A stretch of 64,000 bases of DNA, taken from assembly GCF_029269825.1 (NCBI RefSeq), contig NZ_JARJHU010000003.1, positions 906,002 to 970,001 of the forward strand. The letters are read 5' to 3'. The translations under genes and the position numbers were made by a program. Of the stretch, positions 1-8,465 are shown one piece after another (position 1 is the stretch's first letter; every line of letters starts with the position of its first letter). This stretch comes from Pedobacter sp. JY14-1. Its GTDB lineage: Bacteria; Bacteroidota; Bacteroidia; Sphingobacteriales; Sphingobacteriaceae. The notes beneath the pieces were generated by a model. It saw only the letters and a list, made by a program, of their open reading frames with translations. It was not told the DNA's origin and did no database searches.

Positions 1-2
1 TT

Positions 3-506
3 GTAGTAAAGGCGCAGGCGCAGTTCGGATTCCTTGGATCGTACAATCAGGCCGTTGGGCAGTCTCCGTTTGAGCGTTTTAAACTCGGCGGTGACGGTAT
101 GCAGGGATTTGACTTCTTACAGGGTTCTGAATTGATCGCAATGCGTGGTTATGCAAATAATTCGGTAATCCCTGTCGGTGCGAATGAGAATGTTGCAAGG
201 AATTCAGGCAGCCCGATATTCACCAAATATGTGATGGAGTTAAGGTACCCGGTTATTGCCAGCCAGCAGGCAACTGCCTTTCTGGTAGGTTTTGCGGAAG
301 GTGGAAATACCTGGAATCGATTTAACGACTTTAATCCTTTCAATATCAGAAGGTCTGTCGGTTTGGGAGCAAAGATATTTTTACCGATATTCGGAATGCT
401 TGGCATTGATTATGGATATGGATTTGATAAGATCCCAGGTATCCCGGATGCAAATAAAGGCCAGTTCCACTTTAGTATCGCTCAGCAGCTTGGAGGATTT
501 AATTAA
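3..506 (+). CDS. bamA: Outer membrane assembly factor BamA, C-terminal part (cut by window edge)
   Basis: The reading frame is open from the first bases of the window, so only the last ~167 residues of the protein are seen; the start lies to the left. The residues are those of an outer-membrane beta-barrel end: alternating strands, a stretch RYPVIASQQATAFLVGFAEG, and a C-terminal strand ending in QFHFSIAQQLGGFN. BamA folds and inserts beta-barrel proteins into the outer membrane. The assignment is supported by the next two genes, which are OmpH/Skp-type periplasmic chaperones, the usual neighbours of bamA in Bacteroidota. Another Omp85 family barrel (TamA-like) is possible because the POTRA domains are not visible. 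Confidence 0.8.
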   Translation, partial: VVKAQAQFGFLGSYNQAVGQSPFERFKLGGDGMQGFDFLQGSELIAMRGYANNSVIPVGANENVARNSGSPIFTKYVMELRYPVIASQQATAFLVGFAEGGNTWNRFNDFNPFNIRRSVGLGAKIFLPIFGMLGIDYGYGFDKIPGIPDANKGQFHFSIAQQLGGFN

Positions 507-521
507 TTTGAGAAAATCAGG

Positions 522-1055
522 ATGAAAAAATATATAATCGCATTTATCGTTTTGCTCTTATCCGGAACAGTAGCGTCTGCCCAGAAATTTGCTTATGTAG
601 ATACAGAATATATCCTCAAGCATTTACCAGAGTATAAGTCTTCATTGAACCAGCTGAATGTATTGTCCGAACAGTGGCAGAAGCAGGTTGACAATAATTT
701 TACGGAAATTGACAAGATGTACAAGGCGTATCAGGCAGATCAGGTATTGCTGACTGAGGACATGCGCAAGCGAAGGGAAAACGAGATTATCGAAAAGGAG
801 AAGCAGGCGAAGGATTTTCAGCGGAGGATATTCGGACCGGACGGGGAGTTGTTTCAAAGCAGGACCAAACTGCTGAGCCCGATTCAGGATAAGGTCAGCA
901 AGGCTGTTGCTGAAGTGGCCAAGGTAAAATTGCTGGACTTTATCTTTGACAAGAGCAGTGAGGCTACCATGATGATCTACGCCAGTACATCTTATGATAT
1001 CAGTAATGATGTAATTACAAGGCTTGGTTACAAGCCGGGGTCGATAGTAAAATAG
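522..1055 (+). CDS. OmpH/Skp family periplasmic chaperone, first copy
   Basis: A 177-residue protein with a signal peptide (cleavage expected after VASA, before QKFAYVD) followed by the OmpH opening strand KFAYVDTEYILKHLPEY and a long charged helix pair rich in K, E and Q. Family knowledge: Skp trimers hold unfolded outer-membrane proteins in the periplasm and hand them to the BAM complex. It begins 15 bases after the bamA stop and is followed by a second, better conserved copy, so the three genes look co-transcribed. This copy is the more divergent one and lacks an alanine-rich tail. Confidence 0.88.
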   Translation: MKKYIIAFIVLLLSGTVASAQKFAYVDTEYILKHLPEYKSSLNQLNVLSEQWQKQVDNNFTEIDKMYKAYQADQVLLTEDMRKRRENEIIEKEKQAKDFQRRIFGPDGELFQSRTKLLSPIQDKVSKAVAEVAKVKLLDFIFDKSSEATMMIYASTSYDISNDVITRLGYKPGSIVK

Positions 1056-1098
1056 GACACACAAAGGGATAATTTAAAAACAATTAAGAAAAATAGAA

Positions 1099-1680
1099 AT
1101 GAGAAAGTTAATGAACGCTTTTTTTGTAGCTGCGGGTTTGATTTGTGCTGCAAATATTGCCAATGCTCAACAGAAGATCGCACACTTGAACTCTGCAGAT
1201 ATTATCCAGGCTATGCCTGAGGTAAAAACTGCTCAGGAGACGCTGGAAACCTTCAGGAAGACTAAGACTGCCGACATTGATAAAATGATCAATGAGTATC
1301 AGACTAAATATAAGGCTGCACAGGACAAAGAAAAAACATTGAGCGAGGCCAATAAGGAAGCGGTGACCAAAGAACTTCAGACCATGGGCAATGACTTGCA
1401 GGATCTTCAGAAACGTATCGAAGATGCAAGAACTAAAGCTCAGCAGGAAATGGAGCAGAAAAATGCAGAATTGTTCAATCCGATCCAGGTTAAAGCTGAT
1501 GGTGCGATCAAGGCAGTATCTAAGGAGAAAGGATATGCTTATGTATTCGATACAGCAAACCCTGCCCTGGTCTACTTTGATGGGGGAGAAGACATTACTC
1601 CGTTAGTAAAGGCTAAGCTGGGTATCAGTGCTACTGCGCCGGCTGCAACTGCGGCACCTAAAGCGGCTCCTAAGAAATAA
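1099..1680 (+). CDS. OmpH/Skp family periplasmic chaperone, second copy
   Basis: A 193-residue protein with a signal peptide ending in ANIANAQQ, then KIAHLNSADIIQAMPE (the OmpH start) and a long coiled-coil made of K/E/Q heptads between about residues 50 and 130. The tail is low complexity (Ala/Pro/Lys: SATAPAATAAPKAAPKK). Role as for the preceding gene: periplasmic holdase for outer-membrane protein precursors. Tandem ompH genes behind bamA are normal in this phylum and suggest duplicated chaperones with partly different clients. An intrinsic terminator follows 25 bases after the stop. Confidence 0.92.
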   Translation: MRKLMNAFFVAAGLICAANIANAQQKIAHLNSADIIQAMPEVKTAQETLETFRKTKTADIDKMINEYQTKYKAAQDKEKTLSEANKEAVTKELQTMGNDLQDLQKRIEDARTKAQQEMEQKNAELFNPIQVKADGAIKAVSKEKGYAYVFDTANPALVYFDGGEDITPLVKAKLGISATAPAATAAPKAAPKK

Positions 1681-1705
1681 TTGGAATTTAAAGTTTAAAT
1701 TGCAG

Positions 1706-1732
1706 GCCCAACGAATTAGTTGGGCTTTTTTT
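1706..1732 (+). terminator. Intrinsic terminator of the bamA-ompH-ompH operon, abutting the murI start codon
   Basis: Stem GCCCAAC (1706-1712), loop GAATTA, stem GTTGGGC (1719-1725), then seven T (1726-1732). The murI ATG begins at the next base. An AT-only palindrome around one G (1685-1701, AATTTAAA-G-TTTAAATT) lies just upstream. Confidence 0.88.
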
Positions 1733-2560
1733 ATGGAGAACAGGCACTCAATCGGTATTTTCGACTCTGGATACGGTGGACTGACGATATTTAAGTCTAT
1801 AATCGGGAAGCTTCCGGAGTACAATTATATTTATCTGGGAGACAATGCCCGTACACCTTACGGTGACCATTCTTTTGAGACGGTTTACAGGTATACACTG
1901 GAATGTGTGGAGTGGCTTTTTTCTCAGGGATGCCCCCTGGTGATACTGGCATGTAATACGGCCTCCGCAAAGGCGTTGAGATCTATTCAGCAAAATGTCC
2001 TGCCTTATAAGTATCCCGGCCGCAGGGTTTTAGGCGTAATCCGCCCGACTGCTGAGGTCATCGGAAATTATACAGATTCAAAGACAGTGGGTGTGCTGGG
2101 CACAAGGGGTACAGTTAAGTCTGCATCTTACCTGATGGAAATTTCTAAGTTTTATCCCGAAATCCGCGTCCTGCAACAGAGTTGTCCTATGTGGGTGCCG
2201 CTGGTGGAAAACAATGAGCATCTTGGGCCCGGCGCAGACTATTTCGTTGAAAAATATATTGGCAGAATCCTGGAGGCCGATGACCGGATCGACTGCCTGC
2301 TCCTTGCCTGCACACATTATCCGTTGCTGATCCCCAAAATCAGAAAAATACTGCCTGAAAACATCCGTTTGATGGCACAGGGGGAGATCGTTGCGGACAG
2401 TCTTGGTGATTATCTGAACAGACATCCGGAAATTGAACAAATAATTGCGAAGGAGGGTATACGGAAGTTTTTTACTTCTGGTGATACGGAAAATTTTGAC
2501 CGCCATACCTCTGTTTTCTTTGGCGAGCATGTGGCTTCTGAACCGATGTCTGTGGGCTAG
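1733..2560 (+). CDS. murI: Glutamate racemase
   Basis: 275 residues from ATG 1733. Converts L-glutamate to D-glutamate for peptidoglycan stem peptides, in the cytosol. Motifs: SIGIFDSGYGGLTIFKSI at the N-terminus (catalytic Asp in DSG), ACNTASA (first catalytic Cys), LLLACTHYPLL (second catalytic Cys), and YLGDNARTPYG, all typical of the family. A longer open frame runs from 1628, but the extra 35 residues are basic low-complexity sequence overlapping ompH out of frame, and the protein family starts at MENRHSIGIFDSG. The start codon directly follows the T-run of the ompH terminator and has no Shine-Dalgarno sequence, so how it is transcribed is not obvious. Confidence 0.95.
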   Translation: MENRHSIGIFDSGYGGLTIFKSIIGKLPEYNYIYLGDNARTPYGDHSFETVYRYTLECVEWLFSQGCPLVILACNTASAKALRSIQQNVLPYKYPGRRVLGVIRPTAEVIGNYTDSKTVGVLGTRGTVKSASYLMEISKFYPEIRVLQQSCPMWVPLVENNEHLGPGADYFVEKYIGRILEADDRIDCLLLACTHYPLLIPKIRKILPENIRLMAQGEIVADSLGDYLNRHPEIEQIIAKEGIRKFFTSGDTENFDRHTSVFFGEHVASEPMSVG

Positions 2561-2623
2561 GGTCAGGTTTATAATCTGAAAATAAGATTCTATTTCTTTC
2601 TAGGTTCTCATTATTATTAAAGG

Positions 2624-2631
2624 TAAATTTG
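2624..2631 (+). promoter_or_regulatory. -7 box (TAnnTTTG) of the purF-like gene
   Basis: TAAATTTG matches the Bacteroidota -7 consensus exactly, 20 bases before the ATG at 2652. A clear TTTG -33 box at the usual distance is not seen. Confidence 0.5.
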
Positions 2632-2651
2632 CGGCTCAAATTAAACACCTA

Positions 2652-4553
2652 ATGAGTGACTCCATAAAACACGAGTGCGGTATTGCCTTTATCCGCCTTT
2701 TAAAACCGCTCTCATACTACCAGGAAAAATACGGAACAGCACTTTACGGACTTAATAAGCTCTATCTTTTGATGGAAAAACAGCATAACCGCGGCCAGGA
2801 CGGGGCGGGTATTGCCACTATCAAGCTTGATGTGAAGCCCGGGCACCGCTATATCAGCAGGTACAGGTCTATGGCACAAAATGCTGTTGCAGACATTTTC
2901 GGGTATGTTCAGAACAAGTTTGTGGATATTCAGAACGAACGACCTGAGCTGATGCAGGATACGGAATGGTTAAAGGCTAATGTAAGTTTTATTGGCGAAG
3001 TACTTTTGGGACACCTGCGTTATGGTACTCATGGTAAGAACAGTATTGAGAATTGCCATCCTTTCCTCCGCCAGAACAACTGGATGACCAGGAACCTGGT
3101 TATTGCAGGGAACTTTAACATGACCAATGTAGATGAACTGCTGAGGCAACTTTATGAGCTGGGCCAGCATCCTAAAGAGCAGGCAGATACCGTAACCGTA
3201 CTGGAAAAGATCGGTCACTTCCTCGATGACGAAAACCAGGATTTGTTTGATGAATATAAAAAAGAAGGGTTGACCAATGTAGAGATCACCCAGAAGATTT
3301 CTGCTAATCTTGATATTGCCAAGATATTAAGACGTTCTGCTAAAAACTGGGATGGCGGATATGCGATCTCCGGTATTGTGGGCAATGGTGACGCCTTTGT
3401 GTTAAGAGATCCGTCGGGTATTCGTCCAGCTTACTATTATTGTGATGATGAAATTGTAGTAGCGGCGTCCGAACGTCCGGCAATACAAACAGCTTTCAAT
3501 ATTGCATTCAGGGATGTAAAGGAGATCCAGCCGGGGCATGCACTGATCGTTAAGAAAAATGGGGTCGTTTCGCAGGAGATTTTCCGTGAGCCTCAGGAGA
3601 AGCGGGCCTGTTCCTTTGAAAGGATCTATTTTTCAAGAGGAAGTGATGCAGAGATCTACAGAGAACGGAAGCATTTGGGTGCGCTGCTGTGTAAGCAGAT
3701 TCTTGATGCAGTTCACTCTGATCTTAAGAATACTGTTTTCTCTTTTATTCCCAATACTGCGGAAGTTTCTTTTTACGGCTTGGTAGAAGGACTCCATGCT
3801 TACATCAGAGGCGTACAGAAGGATACTTTGCTTCACCGTAAGGATGTGCTTACCGATGAGCAAATGGACGAGTTGCTGTCCATGACGCCCAGGGTTGAGA
3901 AACTAGCCATCAAGGATGTCAAGCTGAGGACATTTATTACCCAGGACGCGGACAGACAGGATATGGTTGCCCACGTATATGATACTACTTACGGAGTGAT
4001 CAAGAACCATACAGATACGCTGGTGGCTATAGATGATTCCATCGTGAGAGGTACAACACTAAAACAAAGCATCATTAAAATTATTGATCGCCTGCACCCT
4101 AAGAAAATTATCATAGTATCTTCGGCACCTCAGATCAGGTATCCTGACTGCTACGGCATCGATATGTCTAAAATGGGCCAGTTTGTTGCCTTTGAGGCAG
4201 CTGTGCAGCTATTGAAGCAAAGGGGTATGGAACAAGTGATCGAGGATGTCTATCAAAAATGTAAAGAGTCCCTGAAATTGCCGAAGGAAGAGATCGTTAA
4301 CCATGTAAAGGAGATCTATAAACCGTTTACTGAAGAGGAGATCTCTGCTCAGATCACCAAGATCATTACTCCTGAAAATATTGAGGCAGAAGTGCAGGTC
4401 ATTTATCAAACGTTGGACAATCTTCATGTTGCCTGTCCGAACCATAGCGGAGACTGGTATTTCTCCGGTGATTATCCGACCCCCGGAGGTAACAAGGTCG
4501 TCAATAAGGCTTTTGTAAACTGGAAGGAAGGAAATAATCAGAGGGCTTATTAA
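2652..4553 (+). CDS. Amidophosphoribosyltransferase family protein (PurF-like, long form)
   Basis: 633 residues, longer than the ~500 of classical PurF. N-terminal class II glutamine amidotransferase domain with the nucleophile candidate Cys9 (HECGIAFI; a propeptide would be removed), EKQHNRGQDGAGIAT and LLGHLRYGTHG. C-terminal phosphoribosyltransferase domain with the PRPP-binding motif VAIDDSIVRGTTLKQS at about residues 457-472. Classical PurF makes phosphoribosylamine from PRPP and glutamine, the first step of purine synthesis. Bacteroidota often carry a normal PurF and this longer paralogue, so whether this is the main purine enzyme cannot be decided here. guaA lies 1.2 kb downstream. The stop codon lies inside the loop of a terminator hairpin. 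Confidence 0.88.
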   Translation: MSDSIKHECGIAFIRLLKPLSYYQEKYGTALYGLNKLYLLMEKQHNRGQDGAGIATIKLDVKPGHRYISRYRSMAQNAVADIFGYVQNKFVDIQNERPELMQDTEWLKANVSFIGEVLLGHLRYGTHGKNSIENCHPFLRQNNWMTRNLVIAGNFNMTNVDELLRQLYELGQHPKEQADTVTVLEKIGHFLDDENQDLFDEYKKEGLTNVEITQKISANLDIAKILRRSAKNWDGGYAISGIVGNGDAFVLRDPSGIRPAYYYCDDEIVVAASERPAIQTAFNIAFRDVKEIQPGHALIVKKNGVVSQEIFREPQEKRACSFERIYFSRGSDAEIYRERKHLGALLCKQILDAVHSDLKNTVFSFIPNTAEVSFYGLVEGLHAYIRGVQKDTLLHRKDVLTDEQMDELLSMTPRVEKLAIKDVKLRTFITQDADRQDMVAHVYDTTYGVIKNHTDTLVAIDDSIVRGTTLKQSIIKIIDRLHPKKIIIVSSAPQIRYPDCYGIDMSKMGQFVAFEAAVQLLKQRGMEQVIEDVYQKCKESLKLPKEEIVNHVKEIYKPFTEEEISAQITKIITPENIEAEVQVIYQTLDNLHVACPNHSGDWYFSGDYPTPGGNKVVNKAFVNWKEGNNQRAY

Positions 4554-4565
4554 AGCCCTTTTTTT
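4542..4565. terminator. Terminator overlapping the purF-like stop codon
   Basis: Stem AGGGCTT (4542-4548), loop ATTA, stem AAGCCCT (4553-4559), T-run 4559-4565. The TAA stop (4551-4553) sits at the loop, and the T-run covers the stop of the convergent LysE gene (4564), so the two genes share the signal. Confidence 0.85.
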
Positions 4566-5190
4566 ACATGTAATGTTTGATGATTACCTGTATGAACAAC
4601 CTGATGGCAAAAACGATAATTACCGCTCCGGCTATCTTATTGAGGTTCTGAATGGATTTTTCCTTAATGCGGTAACGTAGTTTGGCTGCATAATACGTTT
4701 TAATGCAATCTACTGAAAGCTGAGTGGTCATAGCAACGGCGAAGAAAACTATTTTTTCTGCCATGTCATAATGCAACTGTACCGATATGATGCCGCCAAC
4801 CATGATCCAGAACATCAATGTTGAAGGCGAGAGGAGGCACATCAGGAAGCCTTTCAGTATATAGCCTCTTTTTTTGATCTTTATAGTTTCTGAGACGTCG
4901 TAGCTGACCTTCACTTTATTAAAGAGATAGTACAAGCCGATACCCAACAAAAACAAGCCTCCGATGATAGCGACATACTGGTTATACGCAGCGTTGTAAT
5001 CTACGAACTGGGAACTGAAAATAGTTAGTGAAATGAAGATGATATCACTGAAAACAACGCCTATTGCAAGAGAGAACCCAGCTTTGAATCCGCGTTCGAT
5101 ACTCGTTTTGATCATGGAGAAGAAAACTGGCCCTGTCAGGAAGGAAAACAGGATGCCGGCACCTATCCCTTGTACTATGGCTTCAAACAT
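4564..5190 (-). CDS. LysE family translocator (amino acid exporter)
   Basis: 208 residues, about six hydrophobic segments. The N-terminal pattern GAGILFSFLTGPVFFSMIKT with GFKAGFSLAIGV matches the LysE/RhtB superfamily, in which the conserved Gly/Pro-rich first helix and SPSTLMFWI in the second half are hallmarks. Such proteins export amino acids or related small compounds across the inner membrane; the substrate here is unknown. The gene converges on the purF-like gene and diverges from the dCMP deaminase gene, so it is a single-gene unit. Confidence 0.82.
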   Translation of the reverse strand: MFEAIVQGIGAGILFSFLTGPVFFSMIKTSIERGFKAGFSLAIGVVFSDIIFISLTIFSSQFVDYNAAYNQYVAIIGGLFLLGIGLYYLFNKVKVSYDVSETIKIKKRGYILKGFLMCLLSPSTLMFWIMVGGIISVQLHYDMAEKIVFFAVAMTTQLSVDCIKTYYAAKLRYRIKEKSIQNLNKIAGAVIIVFAIRLFIQVIIKHYM

Positions 5191-5279
5191 TCAGTCTTTG
5201 CATATATCTGGCGCTAATATGCGATTTTATTGCTTTTTTTCATCTGCTTTTTTTTACTTATGTTTAGCACCCTTAAGAC

Positions 5280-5732
5280 ATGAATAAACCAGGTTTCACA
5301 GATATTTATATGAATCTTGCGGCAGATCTGGCCGGACGTTCGCATTGTGTACGTGCGCAGGTGGGAGCAGTGCTTGCAAAGGATACGCGCATCATTTCCA
5401 TTGGCTATAACGGTCCGCCTTCCGGTACGCACAATTGCGATGAGGAATGGCCGGAAACTGGTTGCGCACGTGATTCCAGGGGAAGTTGTTCTCTGGCTTT
5501 ACATGCCGAGGAAAATGCAATACTTTATGCAGTGAAGAACGGGTCAAATATTGCGGGCTCTACGCTTTATACCACGCTTTCTCCCTGTATCGCCTGTGCA
5601 AGGCTTATCCTCTCTTCAGGAATAGTAAAAGTATATTTTAAGCACTCCTATGCGGCTTACAAAGGCCTTCCCAGCGATGAAGGGGTAGATTTTTTGAGAA
5701 AGTTTGGAGTAGATGTGGTGAAGTATGCTTAA
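5280..5732 (+). CDS. dCMP/cytidine deaminase family protein (ComEB-like)
   Basis: 150 residues of the zinc-dependent cytidine/deoxycytidylate deaminase fold. [10 protein letters not shown] supplies the zinc His and catalytic Glu, and [11 protein letters not shown] supplies the two zinc Cys residues. The N-terminal part [27 protein letters not shown] is typical for dCMP deaminases, which turn dCMP into dUMP for thymidylate synthesis. A -7-like box TATGTTTA lies at 5259-5266. guaA starts 8 bases downstream of the stop, so the two nucleotide genes are probably co-transcribed. Confidence 0.9.
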   Translation: MNKPGFTDIYMNLAADLAGRSHCVRAQVGAVLAKDTRIISIGYNGPPSGTHNCDEEWPETGCARDSRGSCSLALHAEENAILYAVKNGSNIAGSTLYTTLSPCIACARLILSSGIVKVYFKHSYAAYKGLPSDEGVDFLRKFGVDVVKYA

Positions 5733-5740
5733 CTTTGGCC

Positions 5741-7270
5741 ATGCTAGAAAAAATCATAATCCTCGATTTTGGTTCCCAATATACACAGTTAATTGCCCGT
5801 AGGGTACGCGAATTAAACGTTTATTGCGAGATTCATCCCTTTAATAATATTCCAGAGATTTCTTCCGATGTAAAGGGAATCATTTTTTCCGGCAGTCCCT
5901 ATTCCGTGCGGCAGGAAGATGCTCCGCAGATCGATATCGCGAGGTTTCATCAGAAGTATCCATTGTTAGGTGTTTGCTATGGAGCCCAATATATTGCCCA
6001 GCATTCGGGCGGGGAGGTGCAGCCTTCTTCCATCAGGGAATACGGCAGAGCCAACCTTGGCTTTATCGCTCCAGACAATAAGTTATTTAAAAATATCGGC
6101 GCAGGGTCCCAGGTCTGGATGTCTCACGGCGATACCATTACCAGTATCCCTGAGGATTTTGAGCTGATTGCCAGTACAGATTCGGTGAAGGTGGCTGCTT
6201 ATCAGGTCAGGGGGACTGATACTTATGCAATTCAATTCCATCCGGAGGTCACCCATAGTACTGACGGCAAACAATTACTGGCAAACTTCCTGGTAGATAT
6301 CTGCGGTTGCAGGCAGGAATGGACCCCCGATGCCTTTGTAGATACCACAATTACCTCATTACGCGAGAAACTGGGTGATGATAAAGTTGTACTTGCTCTT
6401 TCTGGAGGAGTCGACTCCAGCGTTGCTGCCATACTGTTACATAAGGCCATTGGTAAAAACCTGCACTGTATCTTTGTAGACAATGGATTGCTGCGCAAAG
6501 GTGAGTATGATGCTGTTCTTGAACAATATAAACACCTAGGGCTGAATATCAAGGGGGTTGATGCAAAGGACCGGTTCCTTGGGCAACTGGCAGGTGTAAG
6601 TGATCCCGAGCAAAAGCGGAAGGCAATCGGCAGGGTATTTATCGAAGTTTTTGACGATGAGGCGCACGAAGTAAAAGATGTAAAATGGCTTGCACAGGGC
6701 ACTATTTATCCTGATGTCATTGAATCGGTATCGGTAAAGGGGCCATCAGCAACGATAAAATCACACCATAATGTAGGGGGGCTCCCTGACTTTATGAAGC
6801 TCAAAGTTGTTGAGCCGCTAAATACACTTTTCAAGGATGAGGTACGAAGAGTGGGGACCTCTCTGGGACTAGAGGATTTCATCATCGGCAGGCATCCTTT
6901 TCCCGGCCCGGGGCTGGCCATCCGGATCCTTGGTGAGGTAACTGCAGAAAAAGTCGCAATTCTTCAGGAGGCAGATGCTATTTATATCAATAACCTTAAA
7001 GAAGCAGGCCTGTATGACAAGATATGGCAGGCAGGGGCAATCTTTCTTCCGGTAAGATCTGTCGGCGTCATGGGTGATGAGCGCACCTATGAAAATGTAG
7101 TCTGTCTGAGGGCGGTAGAATCAGTGGACGGTATGACTGCAGACTGGTGCCATCTTCCCTATAACGTACTCGCAAAGATTTCCAATGAAATCATCAATAA
7201 AGTAAAAGGAATTAACCGCGTAGTATATGACATCAGTTCAAAACCACCTGCAACCATTGAGTGGGAATAA
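5741..7270 (+). CDS. guaA: GMP synthase (glutamine-hydrolysing)
   Basis: 509 residues from ATG 5741 (a TTG two codons earlier is also open but is less likely). Makes GMP from XMP, ATP and glutamine. Class I amidotransferase domain: [18 protein letters not shown] at the N-terminus, nucleophile Cys79 in GVCYGAQ, and His/Glu in [12 protein letters not shown] pyrophosphatase P-loop [13 protein letters not shown], then the dimerisation domain ending in PPATIEWE, the canonical C-terminus. Full length. Its last 44 bases overlap the open frame of the next gene, and an intrinsic terminator begins 6 bases after the stop. Confidence 0.97.
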   Translation: MLEKIIILDFGSQYTQLIARRVRELNVYCEIHPFNNIPEISSDVKGIIFSGSPYSVRQEDAPQIDIARFHQKYPLLGVCYGAQYIAQHSGGEVQPSSIREYGRANLGFIAPDNKLFKNIGAGSQVWMSHGDTITSIPEDFELIASTDSVKVAAYQVRGTDTYAIQFHPEVTHSTDGKQLLANFLVDICGCRQEWTPDAFVDTTITSLREKLGDDKVVLALSGGVDSSVAAILLHKAIGKNLHCIFVDNGLLRKGEYDAVLEQYKHLGLNIKGVDAKDRFLGQLAGVSDPEQKRKAIGRVFIEVFDDEAHEVKDVKWLAQGTIYPDVIESVSVKGPSATIKSHHNVGGLPDFMKLKVVEPLNTLFKDEVRRVGTSLGLEDFIIGRHPFPGPGLAIRILGEVTAEKVAILQEADAIYINNLKEAGLYDKIWQAGAIFLPVRSVGVMGDERTYENVVCLRAVESVDGMTADWCHLPYNVLAKISNEIINKVKGINRVVYDISSKPPATIEWE

Positions 7271-8456
7271 ATACTGGCTGACTTTACTGGTCAGCCTTTT
7301 TTTGTATTCGTGTGCGCCAAAGGTAACAAGCCCGGTGAAAAAGGAGCCCGAAAAGGTGCCGGAAAAACCGGTTGAGAAACCGGAGGCTAAGTTTCGTGAG
7401 GCAGAAATTGCACTTCTGGCCCCTTTTAGACTTAATGAATTCAATCAGAAAACGGCTACAAAGGCGGATGTCGAGCGTTCTGCAATGGCAGTCGATTTTT
7501 ACCAGGGATTTAAAATGGGCATTGATTCTGCAGCTGCAACAGGATTGAATTTCAAGCTTAAGGTCTACGATACAAGGGACAATAATACCCAGCTTGACAA
7601 ATTGCTGAAGGAAGGGAGTCTGAATACAGCTGATCTGATCGTAGGACCAGTATTTCCGGATGGCTTGAAGTATATCCGGGACTATGCCGTTGCACACAAG
7701 TTAACTATTGTAAATCCACTTTCAGCAAGCCATCCGAGTGAGTTCAACAATCCCAATCTCATTTCCATAGTCAATAACATAGACCTGCATGCCCGGAAGG
7801 CAGGAGATTTTATCGTAGGGCATTATGATCCGGCGCAAACCGTTGTGGTCCTGATCAATCCAAAATCCCCTGAAGATGAGGTCATGGGTGCGCCCGTCAG
7901 AGATTATTTCAAAAGTAAAGGAGCTAAGTTTGTTTTCCAGGAATATGGCTCCGTATTTACGATGGAGACCAAACTCATCAAGGGGAAGAAATATGTAATT
8001 ATTGTCAGTTCAAGTGATCGGAAGTTTGTAGTGCCGACACTGGATAAACTGGTAAAAATGAAATCTGCGGGCATATTAAACCCCGATGTTTTTGGTCACC
8101 CTGACTGGATAAGGCAAAACTACAGTACAGATAAACTACAGGCATTGCATACGACAATCAGCTCTTCCTATAAAGTTGATTACAGCGATGCGTCGGTCAG
8201 TACATTTATCAAAAGATACCGTTCGGCATTTCACTTTGAGCCGGGTGAATATGCATTTAAGGGATTTGATATCGGATATTACTTCGGGACACTTCTGGCA
8301 AGGCATGGCCGGGAATTTACAGCTTACCTTACAAAGGATAACTATAAAGGCTTGCATAACCATTTTTCATTCGTTAAAGATGAACAGACAGGCTATGTCA
8401 ATACCAGCCTGATGCTGCTGCGCTATGAGAAGTTTGCGCTAAAGAAAATAGAATAA
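7227..8456 (+). CDS. Periplasmic-binding-fold lipoprotein (type 1 substrate-binding protein)
   Basis: 409 residues if started at ATG 7227, 44 bases inside guaA; a TTG at 7257 would give a more usual signal peptide ([19 protein letters not shown]). The lipobox is LYSC, followed by a K/P/E-rich linker. From about residue 58 the pattern [44 protein letters not shown] and [13 protein letters not shown] is that of Leu/Ile/Val-type periplasmic binding proteins. No ABC permease or ATPase gene is adjacent, so a transport role is unproven; related proteins in this phylum sit alone after guaA. The hydrophobic part of its signal peptide is encoded by the guaA terminator hairpin. Confidence 0.72.
   Translation: MTSVQNHLQPLSGNKYWLTLLVSLFLYSCAPKVTSPVKKEPEKVPEKPVEKPEAKFREAEIALLAPFRLNEFNQKTATKADVERSAMAVDFYQGFKMGIDSAAATGLNFKLKVYDTRDNNTQLDKLLKEGSLNTADLIVGPVFPDGLKYIRDYAVAHKLTIVNPLSASHPSEFNNPNLISIVNNIDLHARKAGDFIVGHYDPAQTVVVLINPKSPEDEVMGAPVRDYFKSKGAKFVFQEYGSVFTMETKLIKGKKYVIIVSSSDRKFVVPTLDKLVKMKSAGILNPDVFGHPDWIRQNYSTDKLQALHTTISSSYKVDYSDASVSTFIKRYRSAFHFEPGEYAFKGFDIGYYFGTLLARHGREFTAYLTKDNYKGLHNHFSFVKDEQTGYVNTSLMLLRYEKFALKKIE
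7276..7303 (+). terminator. guaA terminator lying inside the signal-peptide region of the next gene
   Basis: Stem GGCTGAC (7276-7282), loop TTTACTG, stem GTCAGCC (7290-7296), seven T (7297-7303): a textbook intrinsic terminator. The same bases encode [11 protein letters not shown] of the downstream lipoprotein signal peptide. Confidence 0.85.
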
Positions 8457-8465
8457 CGGATTCAT

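Noticed and set aside
1628..1732. Upstream extension of murI
   Set aside because: Basic low-complexity residues read out of frame from the ompH tail and through a terminator; family starts at MENRHSIGIFDSG.
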